From: a virus
Reading direction: 5' to 3' (one strand)
Length of the DNA stretch: 64,000 nucleotides
IMG/VR virus record: IMGVR_UViG_3300028027_000060
Span: 1 to 64,000 of that record
Made by a program: the position numbers and the translations under genes. The notes below the pieces were generated by a model. The model did no database searches, was not told where the DNA came from, and saw only the letters and a program-made list of their open reading frames with translations. Shown here piece by piece: positions 22,712 to 31,283 of the stretch (position 1 is its first letter; the number at the start of each line of letters is the position of its first letter).

Positions 22712-25700
22712 CTACTTCTTATTTTCTTGAAGTTTTTTTAGTTTTTTGTTGTAGTCCTCGACCGCGTCTTTCAAGGTTACGGGTACCGTCTTGCCGATAG
22801 ATGCGAAGTATTCCGCCGCAGCAGCCTCCCTGGCGAGTGTAGCCAGTTCGCCGATGTCGGAGGATATCTTCTCGCGCTTCTTGGTCTCAATGGCGATGGT
22901 CTTCCCCTCCTTCTCCAGGTCTGCCTCTGGCACGCCCTTCTTCATGGCCTTCACCTTGCCCTCTTCCAGCTGGTTGTCGGTAACGGTGACCTCCTTTGGG
23001 AACAGCTCCTTGCTCTCGAGCGATGGCGCCCTTGACGCATAGATGTCGAGCAGCGGTGCCGCCTTGTCTCTGTACCTGGCGTTCAGCTCGATAAGCTGTT
23101 CGTCCGTAAGCGCAACCGCAAACGTGTCCTTCTTGATGTCTGGTATGCCCTTGGGCTTGAACTCCTTTATCACGGTGGATGTGGCTGGGTTGGTGTACTT
23201 TGGTGTAACCTTCTTGTCCTTGTAGACGTTGATGCTGGACCCTAGGAACGCATATGCAGAAAGGAATGCACCCTTCATGTTTGGCTCCTCTTTAAATATC
23301 TCGTTTATTGTACTGAAGATCATAGGCGTGGTGCGCTCTAAGACCTGGTCAGACCATATCCATTCCTCGCCGTATGGGTTGATACGCTTACCCTCTTCCT
23401 CGTGTGTGGTAAGGTAACCGACAAAATAACTCATCGTTGGGTGAAACTTGTTCTGGGCAAACTCTGCAATAAGACCACCCCTAGTAGGCGTGTTGTAGTC
23501 CCCAAGTTTTCTTTCCTCTCCGCCACGTACCAGCGCCTCTGAATACAGGCGTGCCTGTAAAACAATGTGTTGAATAAATCCGCCCCATGGGTCCACGTAT
23601 ATGTCCCCGATACGAATCTTACCAAACTTAGAGCTGAGTGGGTCTAGGTCAACCTCAAACTCGTCCTCGTCATCCTCGTTAGCCTTGGCGGCTATCATGG
23701 AAACTATACCAGCCGTGGTTGTAAACCAGACTATGAAGTCACGGGCCGCCATCTTCTGTGCGACAGATGGCTTAAATGTGCCCTGGTCCTTTAATGTAAG
23801 CAAAAATATTGGGAAGCCTACAGTTGAAGTCTTAAGCTGAGACGCCCAGTTCTTTGGCGAGTAGAATATCTTAGACAGCGGGCCAGATATGGAATTGAGT
23901 GGTCCCAATGATGCGCGGCCAGTAAAGGTGTTCACCATCTCGGCCACGTTTTCGTATGACTTTGGATCGGTCTCAAACGTCTTGCCCTGCTTTTCCAACA
24001 TGGCCTTGCCGTCCAGGTAACGAAGCACACGCATTGTGTTGAGGTACCCGATACCAGCACGCTCAAATGCCTTGAATGGGTTGAGCATTAGTGTCTTTTG
24101 GTACGCCCCTTCGCCAAAAAGTTTCATCGGCTTGGCAAGAAAGTCAAATATAGAGTTACCCACGCCGCCAAGGAATCCCTCCTCCTTCTCAGAAAGGGAA
24201 GCATCATACTCAGAAAGCGAAAGACCTGCCTTCATCATCTCCTCGTAATATGGCTGTGCCTTAATAAATTCACCCCACTTGCGGGCCTTCTTTTCGCTTG
24301 TAAAGTGCTCAAAGGTCTTAGCAAACGAACGGGCTGCGTGTATTGGGTGTGACACGGTCAGTTTAAGACCCTGTACCAGCACCATTGAAAGGTCAAAGGT
24401 GGCCTGTAACAGTCGGGACACCTCCCAAAAGCCACTAAGCCCATCTAAAAACTTGCTAGGGCTGTTCTGCTTCTTGATCTTGTCCACCTCCTTGTCGAAC
24501 TGGTTCTGTAAGGTCTGGCGTTCTGCACGCAGCTCGCGCAACTCGTCGTCTTCCAGTACCTGTTTGCGCTCCTTGGGGGCAAAGTCGCCCTCTGCAAGCC
24601 TGCGTTCCAGCTCGGTGATACGCTTCTGGGCGTTCCGCTTGGCGTTTATAAGCCTCTGCGCGTCGGCAATGCCTGCCGCCTCGTATGCGTCCTGTATATC
24701 ATACGTGAGTTGTTCTTCCCTGTCGGTAAGTTTTGCCCTCTCCTGGGGGGTCTTGGCCTTGACTATCCCCCTTCGGATGTCCTCAAGTCGAGACTCCATG
24801 CGCCCGATGTTGCGGAGCCTTCCGATCTCCTTCTGCATGTCGTCGCGGGTCAACGAACGCTCACGGCCATAGCCGCTTATCGCGTCGCGTATCTGACGGT
24901 CTGTGGCGTTGGGATACTTCTGGGACATGCGCTGCCTTACCTGGGTGACAAGGTCATTCATGTCCACCACGCCGTTCTCTACGATCTCACGGATCAAGGA
25001 GGACGGGATAGATATCTTGCCAGGGGTCACGCTCTGGAACTGTGCGCGTATCTGGTCCTCTACAGCCCTCTTGTCCGCGTCAGACAACGCCTGGAAGAAT
25101 GGCTCGGCACGTACCGCAGCCAGTGCCGCGTCGAGTGCTGCGTTTGATGCGGCACCAGACAGGCTGGACTTGGACACGATAGACGGCTTGTTCTTTATGT
25201 TCCTCACGGCCTCTGCTGCCGCGTCTACTATCTTGGACCACGTGCCCTTGGGCATGTTAATCGGCTTGCCGTTTGAGTCCTTGAACGTGACCGACTTGGA
25301 CTTAAACTTGGACACCTCTGCGGCGGCCGCGTCGGTATCCTTGAGGTCGATGTTTGCGAGCTTGTCCTCAGCCGCTGCCCTCTCTATCTCTGCAAGGTTC
25401 CGAGCATCCTCGGCCTCTTGTGCGCGTTGCTCGGCCTCTGCTATTCTCTTGTTCAGTTCCTTAATCTGCTCGTCTAACTTCTCGAACTTGGCCTGTACCT
25501 CTGGGGATATGTAGTTGAAGTTTGCCTTCTTGTACTCGTTGATCTGGTTGTCTACGGTGTAGTTGAACAGAGAGTTGCGGTAGATGTCCTTGAGGGCGTT
25601 GTTGAACTGACCACCTGCGGTTGCCGCGCCAGAGAACTCCTTAATCATCCTGGCCTGCAATTCAAGCAACTCGTTCTGTGCGTCTACGTACTCTTGTGGA

Positions 25701-26206
25701 CTGAGCGAACTGTCCTCCAGGTTGGTGAACTTTGCCGTCTCCAGCCTGTCAATGAGGTCCGCGTAAACGTATGCGGCCACAGCATCGTTCAGCTTGCGGT
25801 CCATCACGGCCTGGTATGCCGCATCGAAACCCACCATCTCTACAAACTCCTTTGCCCTAGCCCTGGCCTCGGTGAGCTTCTGTACGCCACGGTCTAGTCC
25901 CGTCTTGCGTAGGGCCTCTGCCAGCTGCTCGTCGGTAGTCCCCGCGTATGCCCTGGCAAGCAGGGTCCTGAGTGCCTTCCCCTTACCAGCAAGTGACTTG
26001 AGGTCAAGTCTTTTGACTGGCTCTGGCTCGGCCGCAATGAACGGGTTCTCACCCTTCATACGCCCCTCGTCCAATAGGCCCTGGTTTATAAGGTCCATCA
26101 GCTTGTTCTCATCCTTGAGCATCTGCATGAACTCGTCATACGAATACTTTACAGGATCCTCACCCTTAGTGTTCTTAAAGAATAGAATGCAGGGATTTTT
26201 GGCCAT
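22712..26206 (-). CDS. Large internal virion / polyvalent-type protein (1164 aa)
   Basis: 1164 residues. The first ~600 are helical and charged with long coiled coils (EEQLTYDIQDAYEAAG, ELERRLAEGDF). From about residue 610 comes a hydrophobic, membrane-like part (FDLSMVLVQGLKLTVSHPIH, later DFIVWFTTTAGIVSMIAAKA), then a charged tail. Proteins of this build are packaged with phage DNA and ejected into the host (internal or cargo proteins, often polyvalent). No enzyme motif is certain. Immediately follows the ferritin-like gene. Confidence 0.75.
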   Translation of the reverse strand: MAKNPCILFFKNTKGEDPVKYSYDEFMQMLKDENKLMDLINQGLLDEGRMKGENPFIAAEPEPVKRLDLKSLAGKGKALRTLLARAYAGTTDEQLAEALRKTGLDRGVQKLTEARARAKEFVEMVGFDAAYQAVMDRKLNDAVAAYVYADLIDRLETAKFTNLEDSSLSPQEYVDAQNELLELQARMIKEFSGAATAGGQFNNALKDIYRNSLFNYTVDNQINEYKKANFNYISPEVQAKFEKLDEQIKELNKRIAEAEQRAQEAEDARNLAEIERAAAEDKLANIDLKDTDAAAAEVSKFKSKSVTFKDSNGKPINMPKGTWSKIVDAAAEAVRNIKNKPSIVSKSSLSGAASNAALDAALAAVRAEPFFQALSDADKRAVEDQIRAQFQSVTPGKISIPSSLIREIVENGVVDMNDLVTQVRQRMSQKYPNATDRQIRDAISGYGRERSLTRDDMQKEIGRLRNIGRMESRLEDIRRGIVKAKTPQERAKLTDREEQLTYDIQDAYEAAGIADAQRLINAKRNAQKRITELERRLAEGDFAPKERKQVLEDDELRELRAERQTLQNQFDKEVDKIKKQNSPSKFLDGLSGFWEVSRLLQATFDLSMVLVQGLKLTVSHPIHAARSFAKTFEHFTSEKKARKWGEFIKAQPYYEEMMKAGLSLSEYDASLSEKEEGFLGGVGNSIFDFLAKPMKLFGEGAYQKTLMLNPFKAFERAGIGYLNTMRVLRYLDGKAMLEKQGKTFETDPKSYENVAEMVNTFTGRASLGPLNSISGPLSKIFYSPKNWASQLKTSTVGFPIFLLTLKDQGTFKPSVAQKMAARDFIVWFTTTAGIVSMIAAKANEDDEDEFEVDLDPLSSKFGKIRIGDIYVDPWGGFIQHIVLQARLYSEALVRGGEERKLGDYNTPTRGGLIAEFAQNKFHPTMSYFVGYLTTHEEEGKRINPYGEEWIWSDQVLERTTPMIFSTINEIFKEEPNMKGAFLSAYAFLGSSINVYKDKKVTPKYTNPATSTVIKEFKPKGIPDIKKDTFAVALTDEQLIELNARYRDKAAPLLDIYASRAPSLESKELFPKEVTVTDNQLEEGKVKAMKKGVPEADLEKEGKTIAIETKKREKISSDIGELATLAREAAAAEYFASIGKTVPVTLKDAVEDYNKKLKKLQENKK

Positions 26207-26209
26207 GCC

Positions 26210-26701
26210 TTAGAATAGTTTTTTCTCCAACAGGAGCATGTTGAACTTGTCCTTCGCGTCTACGCCCTCGAGCATGTTGAGCTTGTCGCTATACTCGGCC
26301 ACTGAGTCCTTCTGGATCTTGCGGAACTCCTGTAGGAAGTCGAACACGCACAAGTCCTTCTTGAACACCTCCATTGACGTGCCCTCGTAGTCCTCGTACA
26401 GCGCATACTCGATGAGGTACGCGTTCTCGATGACGTCGATGAGTCCGCCGAAGGTGATCTGCGGGCGGTCTACGGTAGGAAGCTCTGGGCTGATGTTCCA
26501 GTCCACGAGGTAGTCCTCAATCTTCTTTGCATGCGTCAGCTCGTCTGCCGACTCCTTGGCGAAGAACTCGGCCGCCTTGAAGTAGCTCACGTTCTGGCAC
26601 CAGTTGCTGGCTGCGCGGTAAAAATAAAACGCGTTGTACTCGTCCTTGAGGCGAGGCAACAGCAGGTCTACGACCTCTTTATCTAACTTATTTGGTGTCA
26701 T
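26210..26701 (-). CDS. Ferritin-like diiron protein
   Basis: 163 residues aligning without gaps over long stretches to bacterial non-haem ferritin (FtnA), from recall of the E. coli sequence: FYRAASNWC, AAEFFAKESADELTHAKKIEDYL and FDFLQEFRKIQ. Ferroxidase ligands appear conserved at Glu21, Glu54, His57, Glu97 and one Gln of the C-terminal helix; the position of the sixth ligand reads Ser. Ferritins oxidise and store iron in 24-subunit cages; a phage copy inside a virion operon is unusual. It is coupled by ATGA to the 1293-residue gene and lies 3 bases before the 1164-residue gene. Confidence 0.8.
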   Translation of the reverse strand: MTPNKLDKEVVDLLLPRLKDEYNAFYFYRAASNWCQNVSYFKAAEFFAKESADELTHAKKIEDYLVDWNISPELPTVDRPQITFGGLIDVIENAYLIEYALYEDYEGTSMEVFKKDLCVFDFLQEFRKIQKDSVAEYSDKLNMLEGVDAKDKFNMLLLEKKLF

Positions 26702-29700
26702 GGACAGTTACCTGATTTCGTTAAAAGTTGAGCGTCCTCGAGCATTCGAGTGATCTCCTTAAAGTTGTTGTAAATATAGGACAGTTTAGGGTCTCCGTCC
26801 AAAATAGCGTTTATCTTCTGGCGCTCAGACCATCCGCCACCCTCACGCATCTTGGCGTATAGGTCGGCTACCTCCTTGGCGTTGTTGTCCGCGAGCTGGG
26901 CCTTGGACTTGATTTCTGGCTTAATTCCTAAATCAACTTCAAGCCTTTTTACGGCTTGTTGTTTCATTATTTCTTCGGCTGAGTCATATCCGTTTTCGTC
27001 AAAAGACTTGGTGTTGAATTTATCGTAAGCATTATAGGTGTCAAACGATCCAAGTTTGTTTTCTATAGTGTTTCTGTCTCCACCATCGTAAATGAAAAAC
27101 ACAACATCCGGACGACCGTTATTAAAACGCTTATAGGTCTCGTAATCCCAGTCTTTTATAGTGTTTCCATTGCTGACCTGTGGTCTGTACTCGTCATTGA
27201 ATGATGTGCGAGATACCGCCTTAAAGCCAAACAATGAATAGTAATCTGGAAGAATAGTGTCAAACGCTTCGGCTGTTGTGGCGCCTTCTTTTATCCCAAG
27301 CACCATGAGCTGGGCTAGGTTTTGCGGTCTGTTAGCTGATGGATTCGAGAATGCGCCACCCAGAAACCCTTCTTTATTAAGAGTAACCCCTGTCGATCCG
27401 TCTTCGGTAACAAACATACGCATCTTGCCAAAGTCTTCTTCGGAATGAATCGTAACAGAGGCTGCAAATGGGTTGTCCTTTAAAGACTCCATCATCATCT
27501 GACGGTATGCCTTAGGGTCAGTTACTTCGTAAATCTTTTGAACTCCCTTGAATTTAGGGAATGCATTTATGATACCGGAATTTATCTTGTCGTCAAGACT
27601 GTATTCGGCAGATACTGCTACGTCAAGTGATCCAACGCGCTTAGTTCCTTGTACACTTTTTCTGGTGATTCCCCTTGTTCCATTGCTTTTTGAAGAGTAG
27701 CTCTCCAGTAAACTGGATAATTCTCCAGGGTCTTTTTCTGGTCTGCTGTCAATTCTTTCTTGTTCATTGATTCTTCTTTTTGTTTCATCGGATAAGTTCT
27801 CTAGGCTAGATTTTGATTTAACACCTTTTGGCGATTTACCTACAGCTTTTCCAGCTCTTGCGCCCACTGTGGGAAGTCCGCCGCTAACTGCCCCTTCTGT
27901 TCGTTGTCCAGCGGCAGGCTTATTCCCGCTAGAGAGAGGTAATTCTTTAAGGTATGTGGCTGTTTTATTTTCGTCAAGGATTTCATCAACATATCCTCCC
28001 CAGTCTGTGATTGATAAGTCTTTTCCATATGATTTTATATTGTTTTGAGCTTCTTGTAAGGTTATTTTACCCGCACTGTAATCGGCCCAAATATCTTTAA
28101 CTTTTTGTTTTTGTTTTTCGCTTTTTTGATTAGCCGGGAATATAGCTCTTGCACCTTCCCAAGTAATACTTTGCATTTCCCTAGCAAGCACGTTGCGCTT
28201 CTTTGCTGCTTCTCTATACGCATCTGCAAAAAACGAGTATGTGCCTTCGTCAAATTTAACCTCTGCGCTTGTGCTGCCTAAAGGCAACATATACGAAACA
28301 GCTATGGCATGAGTGTCAATAGTCACCTCACCGTCCGTTTGAGGGGCTGCAATATTATTGTAAAAATTCCTTACTTTATAAGCGTTACCAATATTTGCAG
28401 ATATATTTTCTTTGGATCCATCTTGTATAATGGAAACCGCCTTTGCAATAGTATCGTATCCAGAAAAAGAAGATGGGGACTTTATTTTAGCATCTACTAT
28501 CGTCCCTGTAGGTATTCGTAATGGTGCGTTTCTTTCATAGTTTTGATCAAATCTAGCACGCGTCATTGCGGATTTATCATACCCACTTAGTTCAGAAAAC
28601 GGCTTGCCTATGGCCTTTTGTAACTCTGGAAGATACGCTATTTGTTTAGGGTAAGGCTTGCCTGTGCCATCTACTGTTTTTGACTTGTAATAATCGTAAT
28701 CACTTTGTTCAAATATCGTGTTTTGATTATTAGCGTAAAAATCCAATATGAAATGCGCCAAATGCACATTATCAAACCATGGCTTCTGTGGTGATTGAGT
28801 TGCTATTACAGCTGATGCTTGCTCTAACGTGACATTATATTTATCAGCCATTTCTTGAGCAATGATGTTTGCTCCGTCATACCACAATTTGGATATGTTA
28901 CGAACATCTGGAGTTATGTTATCGTACACAAAAAGCAAGTTAGATACCACGGTTTCTTTCGCTTTTGAATACACCTTGTCAGCCCATTTTATTTTTTCTT
29001 CTGAAGTTAAAGTTTTAGAAAACTCACCTACATCCCCCTTTACCAAATGTGTTTTTGATAATTCAACAGCCCTTGAAACATACATGTCAGGCTTGTTTTC
29101 TTTCAAGGCCTCAATGCTTGCTGGTCCAGAATATGTGATAACTTCTTTTTTGTCTCTCTTAGCCGTCAGCTGCATACTCGGTTGAACTTCTCCAGCTTTT
29201 GTTTTAGCCTCTGTTCTTTCTGCAATTTGTTGAGAAGTAAGAGAAGATTTAGACTTAATTCCTTTCAAACTAAATTCTGCTCTTTTGCCAACAAACGCGT
29301 CCTCTACTGCTGTACCCGCTTTGATACTCTGAGCAATCGTGTTGAAAAACTCAAGTGTGTCCTTCTGGTCCTGTAGATCCTGGAACGGCTGGAACCTATC
29401 GAACGTAACCGTTGACACGAGCTTGTTAATAAGTTCAGCTATCTTACGGACGATGCCGTATTCCAACGGGGTCTGCTTGTCGGACAGCATGCCCGCAAGT
29501 TCTGCTAAGTACTCCTCGGCCTGGCCAATCTCTTCCACCCCAATCTCTTTGTACTGGTCTGCAAAGTCTGAGAGCCTTTTGTTTCCCGAGGCAGAGATTA
29601 TCTTCTCGATATTTTTACGGAAGTCAAGGAACACGGCAGAGTTGTCTCCAAACGTCTTGAGGAGTATCGCGTGAGTAACCTCGTGTACCACCGTCTTTGG

Positions 29701-30579
29701 CGTGGCGTTGCTGAGGTTGATGTCAATACGCCCCACGATAGTGCCGTCGTTTGACGTGGTGTAGCTGAAGTTACCCGAAGAGTTTATCTGGCCCTTGAGG
29801 CCGTTCATTGCGGCGGCGTACTGCTTAGAGTCCTCGTGTACGTGGATGTCCATCGATGGGAACACGGACTTGAGAGTGCGAGCGGCCTTCTTTACCATCG
29901 CTATTACCGACTTCTTAGTTGCGTTGTCTGAGTGCTTACGCTCCAGGGCGTCGATTGATGCCTTGTTGCTTGCGCGTGTCCCCATTGGCACGCCTTCCAC
30001 CTCCAGCGTCTCGTTGGTCTCAATGCCTTCAGCCAGGCTTGGCTTGGACTTCATCTGTTCCTGCAACGCAACCGCGTTCTCTACGGCCGCAACGAGTTCT
30101 GGCTCCACGCCATTCTCTACCGCGTTGTGGTAAGCCTCGGCTATCTGCTGTGATGCAGGCTTGCCGATGGACAGCTTTACCTGCTTAACGAGCGATTCGT
30201 ATACCGAAGGGAGCACCTTCGACAGGTTCATGATGGCCGCGGTCGTGTTGTCTACGGACTTCAGTGCCGACTTGACAACGTCTGTAACTGGGGCCTTTGG
30301 GAACTCCTTCTTGGCTGTCGGCTTCTTCTCTGTCGGCTTCTTAGTAGGCTCAGTCTTCTTGGTTGTAGGCTTGGCTGCCGCTGCCTTTATATACCCGTTG
30401 TCGGTGAGCCACTTGGTCACGCTGTCCACGTCCATCTTGCCGTCAGCCTTCTGGTACTTGGCCATCATGTCCGCCAGCGCTGGGGTGTAGTTCATGTGGG
30501 CGGCAAGGGTCTCCTTTGATCCGAACACCTTACCAGCATCCTTGCCCGTCTTGGGTATATATACGCAGCCTTTTGCCAT
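26698..30579 (-). CDS. Multidomain internal (polyvalent) protein with HEVTH metallopeptidase motif
   Basis: 1293 residues. The N-terminal ~90 residues are a Lys/Thr/Pro-rich tail after a short AHMNYTPALADMMAKY segment. Near residue 300 VVHEVTHAIL gives the HExxH zinc-peptidase signature with a downstream EEYLAELAG. Residues ~520-900 resemble a phage domain I know as DUF7178 (SKLWYDGANIIAQEM, SAVIATQSPQKPWFDN). The last third has LPDYYSLFGF, as in GNAT acetyltransferases. The gene is mosaic: about 26930-29330 is clearly more AT-rich than 29340-30579. Likely injected with the DNA; each activity is inferred. Confidence 0.75.
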   Translation of the reverse strand: MAKGCVYIPKTGKDAGKVFGSKETLAAHMNYTPALADMMAKYQKADGKMDVDSVTKWLTDNGYIKAAAAKPTTKKTEPTKKPTEKKPTAKKEFPKAPVTDVVKSALKSVDNTTAAIMNLSKVLPSVYESLVKQVKLSIGKPASQQIAEAYHNAVENGVEPELVAAVENAVALQEQMKSKPSLAEGIETNETLEVEGVPMGTRASNKASIDALERKHSDNATKKSVIAMVKKAARTLKSVFPSMDIHVHEDSKQYAAAMNGLKGQINSSGNFSYTTSNDGTIVGRIDINLSNATPKTVVHEVTHAILLKTFGDNSAVFLDFRKNIEKIISASGNKRLSDFADQYKEIGVEEIGQAEEYLAELAGMLSDKQTPLEYGIVRKIAELINKLVSTVTFDRFQPFQDLQDQKDTLEFFNTIAQSIKAGTAVEDAFVGKRAEFSLKGIKSKSSLTSQQIAERTEAKTKAGEVQPSMQLTAKRDKKEVITYSGPASIEALKENKPDMYVSRAVELSKTHLVKGDVGEFSKTLTSEEKIKWADKVYSKAKETVVSNLLFVYDNITPDVRNISKLWYDGANIIAQEMADKYNVTLEQASAVIATQSPQKPWFDNVHLAHFILDFYANNQNTIFEQSDYDYYKSKTVDGTGKPYPKQIAYLPELQKAIGKPFSELSGYDKSAMTRARFDQNYERNAPLRIPTGTIVDAKIKSPSSFSGYDTIAKAVSIIQDGSKENISANIGNAYKVRNFYNNIAAPQTDGEVTIDTHAIAVSYMLPLGSTSAEVKFDEGTYSFFADAYREAAKKRNVLAREMQSITWEGARAIFPANQKSEKQKQKVKDIWADYSAGKITLQEAQNNIKSYGKDLSITDWGGYVDEILDENKTATYLKELPLSSGNKPAAGQRTEGAVSGGLPTVGARAGKAVGKSPKGVKSKSSLENLSDETKRRINEQERIDSRPEKDPGELSSLLESYSSKSNGTRGITRKSVQGTKRVGSLDVAVSAEYSLDDKINSGIINAFPKFKGVQKIYEVTDPKAYRQMMMESLKDNPFAASVTIHSEEDFGKMRMFVTEDGSTGVTLNKEGFLGGAFSNPSANRPQNLAQLMVLGIKEGATTAEAFDTILPDYYSLFGFKAVSRTSFNDEYRPQVSNGNTIKDWDYETYKRFNNGRPDVVFFIYDGGDRNTIENKLGSFDTYNAYDKFNTKSFDENGYDSAEEIMKQQAVKRLEVDLGIKPEIKSKAQLADNNAKEVADLYAKMREGGGWSERQKINAILDGDPKLSYIYNNFKEITRMLEDAQLLTKSGNCP

Positions 30580-30581
30580 GC

Positions 30582-31283
30582 TTACTTTTTAATTTTATTT
30601 TTTTCAGAAGAGTTTTCACCTTTGTTAACAGGGCCGTATAGCTCCTCTGTACCAAAAAGGTTTACTATCTGTTGCCATGGAATGCTTTTCATAACAGGCT
30701 TTGCCAAGTTTGATCCTTGTGATAAATATGCATACTTACCATACTTACCAAGCCCAGGAACTGCGCTAAACATGTCCAAACCTTCTTGCAATGTCGGTGT
30801 TACCCTTCCAGATGCCTTCCAAACCTCGTAAGCTCTCTTGGCGTCGTCATGAGAAAACGTACCAGTGGGATCCACTAATTCCATTATATTTTCCAAGGTA
30901 GAGTCTGGCAATCTCCATTGCTCGTTATCATAAACGGCCTTCTCCTCGTTTGTCATCGGCCTAAGTGCCGAGTTAGCCTTTGACGGCACCTGCATGCTTG
31001 TAGGCTTTGCGTATTGTCCCTGGCCGTTAATCCAGGGAAGATTTGCTGGCGGTGTCCCTGTAACTGGCGGATCAGTCTCTAACATTACTCCATCTGCCGC
31101 CTTCTGGCCCTGCTGGTCAAAGTTGGGTAGGCTCTCCACCAGCGCGTCGATGCACTCGTGGCAGCCCTCGTTCAGCTTCTTCTTGACCCAGTTCACCTTG
31201 TTTTTAGGAATGATGGCCATCACCCCCTTGCTGGAGAATATAGCCATCTCGTCGCCTTCGACCTCTAACAGTTTCTTTTCCAT
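30582..31283 (-). CDS. Small companion of the internal virion proteins (233 aa)
   Basis: 233 residues. The opening LLEVEGDEMAIFSSKGVMAIIPK is a short beta domain I have seen at the N terminus of internal proteins of Bacteroidota phages; then a Cys pair CHEC and a Pro/Gln linker. It shares one base with the 1830-residue gene upstream, so the two are coupled. Function unknown; internal virion location inferred from neighbours. Confidence 0.7.
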   Translation of the reverse strand: MEKKLLEVEGDEMAIFSSKGVMAIIPKNKVNWVKKKLNEGCHECIDALVESLPNFDQQGQKAADGVMLETDPPVTGTPPANLPWINGQGQYAKPTSMQVPSKANSALRPMTNEEKAVYDNEQWRLPDSTLENIMELVDPTGTFSHDDAKRAYEVWKASGRVTPTLQEGLDMFSAVPGLGKYGKYAYLSQGSNLAKPVMKSIPWQQIVNLFGTEELYGPVNKGENSSEKNKIKK

